From the NCBI RefSeq assembly GCF_024205745.1, contig NZ_CP073117.1:62001-126000 (forward strand): a DNA stretch of 64,000 nt, in the 5' to 3' direction. This DNA is from Neisseria subflava. GTDB lineage: Bacteria; Pseudomonadota; Gammaproteobacteria; Burkholderiales; Neisseriaceae. Position numbers and translations under genes: made by a program. The notes beneath the pieces were generated by a model. It saw nothing but the letters and a program-made list of their open reading frames with translations, did not search any database and was not told the DNA's origin. This document shows, piece by piece, positions 44,910 through 54,427 of the stretch. Each line of letters begins with the position of its first letter. Positions within the stretch are counted from its first letter, which is position 1.

Positions 44910-45947
44910 ATGTTTCGTCTTTTATCTCGTTTCCTCTCCAATGATATTGCCATCGATTTGGGCACGGCCAACACGCTGATTTTTGTACGCGGCAAAGGGA
45001 TTGTTTTGGATGAGCCGTCCATGGTTGCGATTCAATCCGGCGCAGGCAATAAAAGTAAAATTATGGCAGTGGGCACGGAAGCCAAAAAAATGCAGGGCCG
45101 CGCGCCGCGCAATATTGAAATCGTCCGCCCGATGAGGGACGGTGTAATTGCCGATTTTGTGATTACCGAGCGTATGCTGGGTATGTTGATTAAAAAAGCC
45201 ACCGAAGGACGATCTTTGGTTCCGCCTCGTGTGGTTATCTGTGTTCCGGGCGGCTCTACCCAAGTGGAACGTAAAGCGATTTTGGATTCTGCGTTTGCTG
45301 CCGGCGCGGCAAGCGTACATTTGATTGAAGAACCGATGGCTGCCGCTTTGGGCGCAGGCTTGCCGATTGAAGATGCGGCAGGTTCGATGATTGTCGATAT
45401 TGGTGGCGGTACGACTGAAATTGGTATTCTTTCACTGGGCGGTATGGCCTATTCTGCTTCTGTCCGCGCAGCCGGCGATGAATTCGATAAAAGCATCATC
45501 CATTACCTGCGCCGCCATCGCGGTGTCTTGATTGGCGAAGCTACGGCCGAAGAATTGAAGAAACAAATCGGCTCGGCCTCGGGCTTTGAAACCGAAACAG
45601 CCATGCGCATTAAAGGCCGCGACTTGGCCGAAGGTACGCCTAAATCCTTGGCAGTTACTTCAAATGAAATCCGTGAAGCATTGAGTGAAACAGTAAATCA
45701 AATCATCCGTGCCGTCCTTCTGGCTTTGGAACAGGCTCCGCCCGAATTGGCCGGTGACATTGCCGACCGCGGTATTATGCTGACCGGCGGCGGTGCGCTT
45801 CTGCACGGTATCGATACTGTCTTGGCCGATGCAACCGGCCTGCCCGTCGGTATTGCCGACCAACCTCTGAACTGCGTTGCCTATGGTGCCGGTAAGGCTT
45901 TGGACTATATCGGCAAATGGGATACCGTATTCACGGAAAATCCATAA
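44910..45947 (+). CDS. mreB: Rod shape-determining actin homologue MreB
   Basis: Bacterial actin that forms membrane-bound filaments and directs side-wall synthesis. It has 345 residues. Motifs are NDIAIDLGTANTLIFVRGKGIVL (phosphate 1), VDIGGGTTEIGILSLGG (phosphate 2), EEPMAAALGAGLPI (connect 1) and MLTGGGALLHGID (adenosine). The frame is intact. It is first in a mreB-mreC-mreD-mrdA-rodA run with tiny gaps and overlaps. Meningococci and gonococci lack this gene set, so its presence helps place the organism. Confidence 0.98.
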   Translation: MFRLLSRFLSNDIAIDLGTANTLIFVRGKGIVLDEPSMVAIQSGAGNKSKIMAVGTEAKKMQGRAPRNIEIVRPMRDGVIADFVITERMLGMLIKKATEGRSLVPPRVVICVPGGSTQVERKAILDSAFAAGAASVHLIEEPMAAALGAGLPIEDAAGSMIVDIGGGTTEIGILSLGGMAYSASVRAAGDEFDKSIIHYLRRHRGVLIGEATAEELKKQIGSASGFETETAMRIKGRDLAEGTPKSLAVTSNEIREALSETVNQIIRAVLLALEQAPPELAGDIADRGIMLTGGGALLHGIDTVLADATGLPVGIADQPLNCVAYGAGKALDYIGKWDTVFTENP

Positions 45948-45958
45948 GGTAGATGGTT

Positions 45959-46801
45959 ATGGAACGCTCTTCTTTGCGCTTTGACGAGGCAAAAGGCCCT
46001 AAGCTATTGCCTCGTTTTGTCGTTTATATCGCTCTGGCTGCCGGTCTGATGGTGGCCGATTACCGCTTTTCATTGATGCAGCCCGTGCGTGCGGCAGTCA
46101 TGCCCATGCTCTATCCTGTTCAATGGCTGGCGAATCAACCTGTTCAACTTTATCAATATTTTGCTGACCTCTCCCAGTCCAAATCTGAGCTCTTGGAACA
46201 GAACCGCCGGCTTTTGGAAGAAAATGGCCGTCTGAAAATCGATTTGCAGCGGGATAAAGTCAATACCGATGAATTGCGCGAATTGAAAAAACTGTACGGT
46301 TTGCAACAAAAAGGCATTCACAACGTTATCGGTGCGGAAGTCATTTCCAATGGTAAAGATCCGCTTTCCGAAAGACTGATTATCGGCAAGGGCAGCCAAG
46401 ATGGCTTGAAAGTTGGCGATGCGGTCATCGATCAAAGCGGTTTGATTGGCCTGTTGACACAAGTCCACACACAAAGCGCGGAAATTGAACTGATCTCAAG
46501 CGGACAAAGCATTGTCCCCATAGCCGTCAGCCGTACCGGCGAACGCAACTTGGCATACGGCAATGGCAACGGTTTGGATTTGCGCTATTTCCCAACCGGT
46601 TCAGACTTGAAACCCGGCGATGTCCTGCTGACTTCAGGCTTGGACGGTACTTATCCGGCAGGGATTCCCGTAGCAACCGTCAGCAAGGTTGTCCGCGCAT
46701 CGGGAACACCTTATTACGATACGCAACTGACGCCTTTGGCTGCTTTACGCAACAGCCGTTTTGTCTTGGTACTTTCTTCCGCCCCTTCTTCCCCACGCTG
46801 A
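45959..46801 (+). CDS. mreC: Rod shape-determining protein MreC
   Basis: A 280-residue bitopic protein that links MreB to the elongation synthases and activates them. The membrane helix is at about 18-40, followed by a periplasmic coiled coil (about 60-105: KSELLEQNRRLLEENGRLKI) and paired beta domains with VIGAEVISNGKDPLSERLII and GIPVATVSKV. An uptake sequence encodes NGRLKI within the coiled coil. The ATG at 45959 has better spacing from AAGG than the in-frame ATG at 45953. It ends 4 bases before mreD. Confidence 0.95.
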   Translation: MERSSLRFDEAKGPKLLPRFVVYIALAAGLMVADYRFSLMQPVRAAVMPMLYPVQWLANQPVQLYQYFADLSQSKSELLEQNRRLLEENGRLKIDLQRDKVNTDELRELKKLYGLQQKGIHNVIGAEVISNGKDPLSERLIIGKGSQDGLKVGDAVIDQSGLIGLLTQVHTQSAEIELISSGQSIVPIAVSRTGERNLAYGNGNGLDLRYFPTGSDLKPGDVLLTSGLDGTYPAGIPVATVSKVVRASGTPYYDTQLTPLAALRNSRFVLVLSSAPSSPR

Positions 46802-46805
46802 TTTC

Positions 46806-47306
46806 ATGAACGATTTTGACGATTCTTACCGTGCAGTACCGCTGCACATCATGGTGGCCAGTCTCATTGTGATGATGATACTGGACTTTATGCCGTTTTC
46901 CTTTGACGGATTCTTTTGGCTGCCTGAAATGACGGCACTGATGTTGCTATATTGGACATTGCACCAGCCGCAACGTGCAGGTATGGGACTGGCCTTTGCC
47001 ATCGGCCTGATTGTCGATGCCGCAACCGCCGCGACTTTGGGCTTGCATGCCCTGTCTTACGTCGTGATGACTTATTTCATCTTAAACCGCCGCCGTCAAA
47101 TCATGCTTTACGGCCACATTATGCAATTGGCCGCTGTATTGGCTGCACTGCTTCTCAATCAGGCCGTCTTAACTGTTGTCCGTTTGTTCCTCAATCATCA
47201 GATCATCACTTTGCAAGGCTTTGTTGCCCCATTTGTCGGCGCACTGCTTTGGCCGATACTCAGCCAGTTGATGCTGATTGTGACCCGTATTTACCGCTCC
47301 CACTGA
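46806..47306 (+). CDS. mreD: Rod shape-determining protein MreD
   Basis: A 166-residue integral membrane protein with about five helices, part of the elongation complex. It starts at ATG 46806 (MNDFDDSYRAVPLHIMVASL), followed by LDFMPFSFDGFFWLPEMTALMLLYW, a pattern conserved in proteobacterial MreD. GLIVDAATAATLGLHALSYV matches the family loop that contains a charged residue within a membrane helix. It is 4 bases after mreC and 4 bases before mrdA. Confidence 0.93.
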   Translation: MNDFDDSYRAVPLHIMVASLIVMMILDFMPFSFDGFFWLPEMTALMLLYWTLHQPQRAGMGLAFAIGLIVDAATAATLGLHALSYVVMTYFILNRRRQIMLYGHIMQLAAVLAALLLNQAVLTVVRLFLNHQIITLQGFVAPFVGALLWPILSQLMLIVTRIYRSH

Positions 47307-47310
47307 AAAG

Positions 47311-49359
47311 ATGAAACCGATTCTTCCACGCCGTCTTTCCGGTGGTCAACATACCAAAAAACCTTCCGCTCAGGCAGCACAAGCCGATGCTTTATTGCGC
47401 CTGCTCGTTGCGTTTATCCTGATTGTTATCTTCTTTTCCATTTTGCTGGCGCGGTTCTTCTACCTGCAAGTGACTCAACACAACGAGTTTTCCGGTCAGG
47501 CATCGAGCAACCGCATCACCCTGATTCCAACGCCGCCCGTACGCGGCGAAATCGTCGATATCAACGGCGTTCCTTTGGCCAAAAACTATCCAGTCTTTTC
47601 GCTCGAAGTTATTCCCAGCCGCATTGAAGGCAAGATGGAAGATGTCATTGAAGCATTGAAAAAATATGTCGATATCACACCGACAGATTTAAAACGCTTC
47701 AAAAAATACCGCGAAAGCTATCGAAAATTTGAAAATATCCCGCTCAAACTTAGGCTGACTGATGAAGAGGCCGCCCGTTTGTCCGTACATCTGCGCGAAT
47801 TCAAAGGCGTAGAGGTCAATTCACGCACATTCCGCGAATATCCTTACGGCAAACTGACTTCCCATTTCTTAGGCTACATCGGCCGTATTAGCGATAAAGA
47901 CAAAGAAATGCTGGAAGAAGAAGGCCTGACCGCCCTCTACCGCGGCAGTACGCATATCGGCAAATCCGGCTTGGAAAAATATTACGAACACCAGCTTCAT
48001 GGTATTCCAGGCTATCAGGAAGTCGAAAAAGACGCTTACGGCAACATCGTCCGCGTATTGAAAAATGTCCCGTCCAAAATGGGGCAAACCTTGCGCCTGG
48101 GTATGGATATTCGTATGCAGCAGGAAGCCGACCGCATTTTGGGCGACCGCCGTGGCGCATTGGTGGCCATTAATCCACAAGACGGTACTGTTTTGGCTTT
48201 TGTTTCCAAACCTTCTTTCGATCCCAACCTCTTTATTGACGGCATCGACAGCGATACTTGGAAAATGCTGAATAACGACTGGAAAAAGCCTTTGATCAAC
48301 CGCGTTACCCAAGGCCTTTATCCGCCTGGTTCTACATTCAAACCCTTTATGGGCATGGCCTTATTGGAAAGCGGCAAAATCACTCAAAACACCATCATCC
48401 CCGCTCCCGGCGCATGGAGCATACCCGGCAGCCGCCATATTTTCCGCGACTCAGTCCGCAGCGGCCACGGCTCGGCCAACTTGAGCAAAGCCATCCAAGT
48501 ATCTTCAGATACCTTCTTCTACCGCTTAGGTTACGAAATGGGTATCGATAAAGCCTCTCCGTATCTGGCACAATTCGGTTTCGGACAAAAAACCGGCATT
48601 GACCTGCCCAGCGAATACGCAGGCGTTTTGCCTAGCCGCGAATGGAAAGCCAAACGTTTTGCCAAATCTTCCGACCCTACCGCCAAAGAATGGCGCGCCG
48701 GCGAAATGGTTTCTGTCAGCATCGGACAAGGCTACAACGCTTACACACCTTTGCAAATGGCTCATGCGACAGCATCTCTGGCCAATAACGGTGTCGTTTA
48801 TCAGCCGCATTTAGTCAAAGAAGTATTAGATTTTGGCGCACGCAAAATTACCCGAATCAACCCTAATCCCGAGCGTCAAATTCCGTTCAAAGTAGACAAC
48901 TTCGAATACGTTAAACGCGCAATGGAAAAGGTATTGAAACCGGGCGGTACGGCACACCGTATCGGAGGCGGACTTGCTTATACGATGGGCGGTAAAACCG
49001 GTACGGCCCAGGTCGTACAAATCAAACAGGGCGGTCGCTACAACGCCGCAGCTCTGCGCGAACAACACCGCGACCACGCATGGTTTATTTCATTTGCGCC
49101 ATTGGAAAAACCTGAAATCGCCATTGCCGTTATTTTGGAAAACGGCGGTTGGGGTGCGTATGCCGCGCCATTGGCTCGTGAAATGACTGATTTTTATATG
49201 CTTCACGTCAAGCCGCAACAGTTTTCAGACGGCCTTGAGTCAGATTCGGCCAAAACTGAAACAACGAACAAGCATCAACCTATTACCAGCATTTTCCAAT
49301 CTGCCTACGGACTGACTCCGACAAGCCCTGCCTCACAGCCGGAGGTTCATCATGAATAA
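47311..49359 (+). CDS. mrdA: Penicillin-binding protein 2 (MrdA), elongation transpeptidase
   Basis: A monofunctional class B transpeptidase that cross-links side-wall peptidoglycan with RodA. It has 682 residues, one N-terminal membrane helix (about 30-50), a pedestal domain and a transpeptidase domain. The active Ser is in YPPGSTFKPFMGM (Ser341-Lys344), the second motif VSSDTFFYRLG and the third GGKTGTAQV. It is distinct from neisserial penA (FtsI type). An uptake sequence near 49224 encodes QQFSDGLESD in a tail. It overlaps rodA by 8 bases. Confidence 0.97.
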   Translation: MKPILPRRLSGGQHTKKPSAQAAQADALLRLLVAFILIVIFFSILLARFFYLQVTQHNEFSGQASSNRITLIPTPPVRGEIVDINGVPLAKNYPVFSLEVIPSRIEGKMEDVIEALKKYVDITPTDLKRFKKYRESYRKFENIPLKLRLTDEEAARLSVHLREFKGVEVNSRTFREYPYGKLTSHFLGYIGRISDKDKEMLEEEGLTALYRGSTHIGKSGLEKYYEHQLHGIPGYQEVEKDAYGNIVRVLKNVPSKMGQTLRLGMDIRMQQEADRILGDRRGALVAINPQDGTVLAFVSKPSFDPNLFIDGIDSDTWKMLNNDWKKPLINRVTQGLYPPGSTFKPFMGMALLESGKITQNTIIPAPGAWSIPGSRHIFRDSVRSGHGSANLSKAIQVSSDTFFYRLGYEMGIDKASPYLAQFGFGQKTGIDLPSEYAGVLPSREWKAKRFAKSSDPTAKEWRAGEMVSVSIGQGYNAYTPLQMAHATASLANNGVVYQPHLVKEVLDFGARKITRINPNPERQIPFKVDNFEYVKRAMEKVLKPGGTAHRIGGGLAYTMGGKTGTAQVVQIKQGGRYNAAALREQHRDHAWFISFAPLEKPEIAIAVILENGGWGAYAAPLAREMTDFYMLHVKPQQFSDGLESDSAKTETTNKHQPITSIFQSAYGLTPTSPASQPEVHHE

Positions 49360-50500
49360 CACATCAGCGTGGAAAAATTTCAAATCCACCATTACAGCCC
49401 CGATTGACCCTTGGCTGTTTTTTGCCATGCTCGCCATCTACATCATGAGCCTGTTCCTGCTCTATTCTGCAGACGGGCAAGAGTTCGGACAATTGGAAAA
49501 CAAAACCATTCATACCGTTTTGGGCTTTGCCCTTTTATGGATTATTGCCGTATTCAAGCCTCAAACGGCTGCCAAAGTCGCCCTGCCTGTTTACATTGTC
49601 GGCGTATTACTGCTGATTGGCGTTGAAGTCGCCGGCGTTACCGTCAACGGCTCGACCCGTTGGCTGAATCTCGGCTTCACCCGTATCCAACCCTCCGAAA
49701 TCATGAAAATCGGTATTCCCATGACCGTCGCGTGGTATTTTCAACGCTATGAAGGCCGTCTGAAATGGATACATTATATTGTCGCCCTCGTGCTGATTCT
49801 TGTTCCTGTCGCCCTGATTTTGAAGCAGCCCGACCTCGGTACGGCAGCACTGATTATGGCTTCGGGTATTTTTGTCATCTTCTTTGCCGGACTGCCTTGG
49901 AAGGCCATTTTTGCTGCTATTATTGCCTTTGTGGCCGCCTTGCCGCTCTTGTGGAACTACGGCATGCACGACTATCAGAAAACCCGCGTCCTCACCCTGC
50001 TCGACCCAACCAAAGATCCGTTAGGTGCAGGCTACCACATCATCCAATCCATGATTGCCATCGGCTCAGGCGGCGTATGGGGTAAAGGCTGGCTCAACGG
50101 TACGCAAACCCATTTGGACTATATTCCCGAAGCAACGACTGACTTTATTTTCGCAGTATTCGGCGAAGAGTTCGGTCTGATTGGCAATATCCTTTTACTG
50201 CTGGTTTACCTTATCATTCTGGCACGCGGATTGTGGATTGCTGCGCAAGCGCAATCCCTTTACAGTCGTACTTTGGCAGGCGCATTGACCATGACCTTTT
50301 TCTGCTACGCCTTTGTAAACATGGGTATGGTCAGCGGCATTTTACCCGTCGTCGGTGTCCCCCTCCCCTTGGTCAGCTACGGCGGTACGGCTACGCTTTC
50401 CATCATGGTGGTGCTCGCCCTGCTGATGGGTATTGCCAACGAACACAAAAACCGCCGCCGTAATGCGGATAACGATGACCTAACTGAAAGCGAGGAATAA
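49352..50500 (+). CDS. rodA: SEDS glycosyltransferase RodA
   Basis: A polytopic peptidoglycan polymerase of the elongation complex. It has 382 residues and about ten helices. Family motifs: WLNLGFTRIQPSEIMKIGIPM near residue 108, KQPDLGTAALIMASGIF near 150, the large periplasmic loop with TEATTDFIFAVFGEEFGLIG-like PEATTDFIFAVFGEEFGLIG (catalytic Asp) near 260 and GVPLPLVSYGGTATLSIM near 335. An uptake sequence encodes EGRLKW. It overlaps mrdA by 8 bases and is followed 1 base later by a marC-like gene. Confidence 0.97.
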   Translation: MNNTSAWKNFKSTITAPIDPWLFFAMLAIYIMSLFLLYSADGQEFGQLENKTIHTVLGFALLWIIAVFKPQTAAKVALPVYIVGVLLLIGVEVAGVTVNGSTRWLNLGFTRIQPSEIMKIGIPMTVAWYFQRYEGRLKWIHYIVALVLILVPVALILKQPDLGTAALIMASGIFVIFFAGLPWKAIFAAIIAFVAALPLLWNYGMHDYQKTRVLTLLDPTKDPLGAGYHIIQSMIAIGSGGVWGKGWLNGTQTHLDYIPEATTDFIFAVFGEEFGLIGNILLLLVYLIILARGLWIAAQAQSLYSRTLAGALTMTFFCYAFVNMGMVSGILPVVGVPLPLVSYGGTATLSIMVVLALLMGIANEHKNRRRNADNDDLTESEE

Positions 50501-50501
50501 T

Positions 50502-51161
50502 ATGGAACTGGGTGTAGAAATCGGCAAGCTGCTGGTGGCATTTCTCGTGCTGATTAATCCTTTCAGCGCGCTCTCAATTTATCTTGATCTGACACAAAAC
50601 CACAGCACCAAAGAAAAGCGCAGAATCGCGCGTACTGCCGCATTGGCCGTTTTCATCGTAATCATCGTCTTTGCACTGGGCGGCGGTATCTTATTGAAAG
50701 TACTCGGTATCAGCGTCGGTTCTTTCCAAGTCGGCGGCGGTATTCTGGTTTTGCTGATTGCCATCTCCTTAATGAACGGCAACGACAATCCTGCCAAACC
50801 CAAAATTGATCCCCATTCAGAAGAGCATCAAAGTGCGCAACAAGTCCACCGCAATGAAAAAGCCATTGCCGTCGTACCCATTGCCATTCCGATTACCATC
50901 GGCCCCGGCGGTATCTCCACTGTCATCATTTACTCCTCTGCCGCCAAGAATTACAGCGATATTGCCCTGATTATCATCGCCGGCTTTTTGGTCAGCCTGA
51001 TTTGCTATTTCATTCTGGTCGTGGCCGGACGCATCAGCAAACGCTTGGGCAATACCGGCCTGACCATCCTCAACCGCATCATGGGCATGATGCTGGCCGC
51101 CATTTCCGTAGAGATTATTGTTGCCGGCTTAAAATCTATTTTCCCCCAGCTGGTCGCTTGA
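50502..51161 (+). CDS. MarC family inner-membrane protein
   Basis: A 219-residue protein with six helices. Family motifs are FLVLINPFSALSIYLDLT near residue 14, VGGGILVLLIAISLMNG near 77 and AIPITIGPGGISTVIIYSS near 130. MarC was once linked to antibiotic resistance, but this was not confirmed, and the true role is unknown. It starts only 1 base after the rodA stop, so it should be transcribed with the elongation genes. A terminator hairpin follows. Confidence 0.9.
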   Translation: MELGVEIGKLLVAFLVLINPFSALSIYLDLTQNHSTKEKRRIARTAALAVFIVIIVFALGGGILLKVLGISVGSFQVGGGILVLLIAISLMNGNDNPAKPKIDPHSEEHQSAQQVHRNEKAIAVVPIAIPITIGPGGISTVIIYSSAAKNYSDIALIIIAGFLVSLICYFILVVAGRISKRLGNTGLTILNRIMGMMLAAISVEIIVAGLKSIFPQLVA

Positions 51162-51181
51162 AGTACAATCATCACAATAAA

Positions 51182-51210
51182 AGGCCGTCTGAAACGTTTT
51201 CAGACGGCCT
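51182..51210 (+). terminator. Uptake-sequence hairpin ending the mre-mrd-rod-marC unit
   Basis: AGGCCGTCTGAAAC and its inverted copy with a very short loop, 20 bases after the marC-like gene. Confidence 0.85.
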
Positions 51211-51240
51211 CATAAAAACATAAAAACAAAGGAGCCAACC

Positions 51241-52584
51241 ATGTTTCACAGCACCCATGTCTTCACCGGAGAAACCATTTACCGCCGACCGGCGCAAAGC
51301 TATACCGAGTTCACCGGCGAATTAAACCGCCTCCAAATCCTTCAGCAAACCTTTGCCCAATCAAGCATTACCGAGCACACCGCCCTCTTACAGCAATTTG
51401 CCGACATCCTCACCCGAAACCAAGAACGCCTTGCCGAAATGGTTTGCGAAGAAGTCGGACGCTGCCTGCACGAATGCCGTGCCGAAATCAGCAAATCCAT
51501 CGAGCTTATCCGCTACTACGTCCGCCTTGCCCCCGAACTGCTTGCCCATAAAACCATCGCCACCCAAGCCAGCCTCAGCCAAGTCCGCTTCGAGCCTTTG
51601 GGCGTTGTTTTGGCGGTCATGCCGTGGAACTATCCTGTTTGGCAGATTTTACGATTTGCCATCCCTGCCCTCTGTGCCGGCAATGCCTGCGCGGTCAAAC
51701 CTGCGCCCAGTGTCGCCCGCGTCAGCGAAACCCTCTTCGGCCTTGTCCCAAAAGGTTTGCCGCTTATCGGCGCATGGTTGAGCCATGAAGACACGCTTAA
51801 AGCCATTGAAGATACCGATGCCATGGCATTTACCGGTTCGACCCATACCGGCCGCCTGCTGGCCGCCCATGCAGGCAAACATCTGAAAAAAACCGTCCTT
51901 GAACTGGGCGGCAGCAATCCGTTTATCATCCTGCCCGATGCCGATCTGCAACGCGCAGCTATCGATGCCTGCTATTCGCGCTTTCGCGATGCCGGACAAT
52001 CCTGTAATGCCGCCAAACGCATCATTATTACCCAAGATATTGCCGAACAGTTTATCCTACTCTTCCTTGCCGAGTGCGCCAAACTGCAAACCGGCAATCC
52101 CAAAGACCCGAACACCACCCTTGCCCCGCTTCACCGCCAAGACTTGCGTCAAACCGTACACGAGCAGGTTCAAGATGCGGTTGCACACGGTGCGCAATGT
52201 TTGAGCGGCGGCTATATCCCTGATGGAGAAAGCTGGTTTTACCCTGCCACGGTATTGGATCAGGTCAACCCAAACTGCCGCGTTTGGCACGAAGAAGTCT
52301 TCGGCCCGGTTGCTATGATCTTACGAGCCGACAATCCGGATCATGCCGTTGCACTTGCCAACGACACACCTTTCGGCCTCGGCGCCTGCATCTACACAGC
52401 AGACACGGCAAACGCATGGCAATACGCCGAAAGAATCCAAGCAGGCTCTGTCTTTATCAACCGCCACACCAGCAGCGACCTGCGCCTCCCCTTTGGCGGC
52501 GTCAAAGCTTCCGGCTATGGACGCGAACTATCAGAATTCGGGTTGTATGAGTTCGTCAACGTCAAAACCTATTGGCAAAAATAA
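51241..52584 (+). CDS. NAD(P)-dependent aldehyde dehydrogenase, succinate-semialdehyde type
   Basis: A 447-residue soluble aldehyde dehydrogenase. The cofactor segment is VMPWNYPVWQILRFAIPAL with KPAPSVARVSE, the general-base Glu in VLELGGSNPFIIL near residue 220, the nucleophile Cys in RFRDAGQSCNAAKRI near 258 and the late EEVFGPVAMI. It best fits the succinate-semialdehyde dehydrogenase group (Sad/GabD), but substrate cannot be fixed by eye. A strong AAAGGAG precedes the ATG. It is monocistronic. Confidence 0.88.
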   Translation: MFHSTHVFTGETIYRRPAQSYTEFTGELNRLQILQQTFAQSSITEHTALLQQFADILTRNQERLAEMVCEEVGRCLHECRAEISKSIELIRYYVRLAPELLAHKTIATQASLSQVRFEPLGVVLAVMPWNYPVWQILRFAIPALCAGNACAVKPAPSVARVSETLFGLVPKGLPLIGAWLSHEDTLKAIEDTDAMAFTGSTHTGRLLAAHAGKHLKKTVLELGGSNPFIILPDADLQRAAIDACYSRFRDAGQSCNAAKRIIITQDIAEQFILLFLAECAKLQTGNPKDPNTTLAPLHRQDLRQTVHEQVQDAVAHGAQCLSGGYIPDGESWFYPATVLDQVNPNCRVWHEEVFGPVAMILRADNPDHAVALANDTPFGLGACIYTADTANAWQYAERIQAGSVFINRHTSSDLRLPFGGVKASGYGRELSEFGLYEFVNVKTYWQK

Positions 52585-52600
52585 ACCGTTTTATTAACTC

Positions 52601-52632
52601 AGGCCGTCTGAAAACCCGATTTCAGACGGCCT
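52601..52632. terminator. Uptake-sequence hairpin terminator
   Basis: Inverted pair with a short loop after the aldehyde dehydrogenase gene. The following 190 bases (to 52823) are AT-rich with no gene seen. Confidence 0.8.
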
Positions 52633-52823
52633 GATGTTGTTTAAAAAGCTGGCAAAAATATTGTATTTAATCCCGTATAAACCCTGCAAAATCAAAGCTG
52701 CTCAAAAATAGAAACCTATCTTAAAAAGCAATCCATATTCCCAAGTCCATTTTGAAGCAGCGGATTATCATGTTCTTCATTCCGATTGCTGCATTAAGCC
52801 ATTTCTAAAATACCCAATAAACA

Positions 52824-52861
52824 AAAAGGCCGTCTGAAATACAACTTTCAGACGGCCTTTT
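52824..52861. terminator. Uptake-sequence hairpin after the malic enzyme gene
   Basis: AAAAAGGCCGTCTGAAA and TTTCAGACGGCCTTTT flank a short loop, with T-runs for the minus-strand gene. Confidence 0.85.
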
Positions 52862-52883
52862 CAATCAAGCACTATTTACTGAA

Positions 52884-54164
52884 TTACAGTTCCCATGCAG
52901 CCAATTTAGCAGCGTACGCATCCAAGTCAGCGATTGGACGGGTAGCCACGCCGCTTTCCATAGCTGCTTTAGCAGTCGCAGAAGCAACGCGAGGCAACAG
53001 GCGGGAGTCGAATGGAGTAGGAATCAGGTATTCCGCGCCGAATTCAAATTTCTTACCGTAAGCGGCAACCACTTCTTCAGTTACTTCTTCCATTGCCAAG
53101 TCAGCCAAAGCGTATACGCAAGCGCGTTTCATTTCTTCGTTGATGGTGGTCGCACCGACATCCAATGCGCCACGGAAGATAAATGGGAAGCACAATACGT
53201 TGTTTACTTGGTTCGGGAAGTCTGAGCGGCCGGTACCGATTACCACATCCGGACGGGTTTCTTTTGCCAATGGAGGCAGAATTTCCGGATTTGGGTTTGC
53301 CATAGCGAACACGATTGGTTTTTCGTTCATGGTGTTCAGCATTTCAGGAGTCAGCAAGTTTGCACCGGACAGGCCCAAGAAGATGTCTTTACCTTTAACG
53401 GCATCAGCCAATACGCGTTGGCCGTTGTCTTCGATGGCGTAGAATTGTTTGGATTCGTCCATACGGTCTTTGTCTTCGCGGGTTTTATAAATCACGCCTT
53501 TGGAGTCGCAGACGGTCACGTTTTCACGTTTCAGACCCAAATCCAGCAATTGGTTCAAGCAGGCAATCGCTGCAGCACCTGCGCCGGAGCACACCAATGT
53601 CGCTTCTTCAATTTTGCGGCCGGTATAACGCAAAGCGTTCAATACAGCGGCAGCGGTAATGATGGCGGTACCGTGTTGGTCGTCGTGGAATACAGGGATT
53701 TTGCAACGTTTGCGCAATTCGCGTTCGATGTAGAAGCACTCAGGCGCTTTGATGTCTTCAAGGTTGATGCCGCCGAAAGTCGGTTCCAAAGAAGCGATGA
53801 TGTCTACCAATTTTTGCGGGTCTTTTTCATCGATTTCGATATCGAATACGTCAACGCCGGCGAATTTTTTGAACAATACGCCTTTGCCTTCCATTACAGG
53901 TTTACCGGCCAACGCACCGATGTTGCCCAAACCCAACACTGCTGTACCGTTGGAAATCACGGCAACCAAGTTGCCTTTGGCAGTGTATTTGTAGGCAGTT
54001 TGAGGATCGGCATGGATTTCCATACAAGGAGCGGCTACGCCCGGAGAGTACGCCAACGCCAAGTCTTTAGAAGTAGCCAGAGATTTGGTTGGGGTAACGG
54101 AGATTTTGCCCGGCACGGGGAATTCGTGGAACTGCAGGGCGGCTTCTTTTAATGAATTTTCCAT
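52884..54164 (-). CDS. NAD(P)-dependent malic enzyme (short form)
   Basis: Oxidatively decarboxylates malate to pyruvate. It has 426 residues, lacking the phosphotransacetylase-like tail of E. coli MaeB. Motifs: [16 protein letters not shown] near residue 33, [15 protein letters not shown] near 70 with the metal and catalytic region, [21 protein letters not shown] near 155, nucleotide motif [13 protein letters not shown] near 190 and [12 protein letters not shown] near 290. Choice of NAD or NADP cannot be decided by eye. It is monocistronic, with a 263-base gap upstream. Confidence 0.95.
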   Translation of the reverse strand: MENSLKEAALQFHEFPVPGKISVTPTKSLATSKDLALAYSPGVAAPCMEIHADPQTAYKYTAKGNLVAVISNGTAVLGLGNIGALAGKPVMEGKGVLFKKFAGVDVFDIEIDEKDPQKLVDIIASLEPTFGGINLEDIKAPECFYIERELRKRCKIPVFHDDQHGTAIITAAAVLNALRYTGRKIEEATLVCSGAGAAAIACLNQLLDLGLKRENVTVCDSKGVIYKTREDKDRMDESKQFYAIEDNGQRVLADAVKGKDIFLGLSGANLLTPEMLNTMNEKPIVFAMANPNPEILPPLAKETRPDVVIGTGRSDFPNQVNNVLCFPFIFRGALDVGATTINEEMKRACVYALADLAMEEVTEEVVAAYGKKFEFGAEYLIPTPFDSRLLPRVASATAKAAMESGVATRPIADLDAYAAKLAAWEL

Positions 54165-54427
54165 TTATCGATCCTGTTTGCGAGAGAGATTTTACAGCGA
54201 ACAAGTCTGAAACAGGCTGCTTCAGACGTTTAAATTTTCTAAAGTCGGGTTGTTAACAGACCGGCTTTGTAAGAGGCCGTAATTTTATCATGTTCTTTTG
54301 GTGGCGCATACCGATATTTATTACATTTGTTTTGATATTTCGTTTTATTTGGTTTTATGTCTAAAAACTTCTGTAATAATATTTCTTCACCACATTACTC
54401 TTCTTTCAGACGGCATTTTATTTAAAC

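Noticed and set aside
54165-54427. Small plus-strand frame of 70 residues between the malic enzyme and tmk genes
   Set aside because: AT-rich intergenic DNA with a single half uptake sequence; the frame runs antisense into tmk and has no ribosome site.
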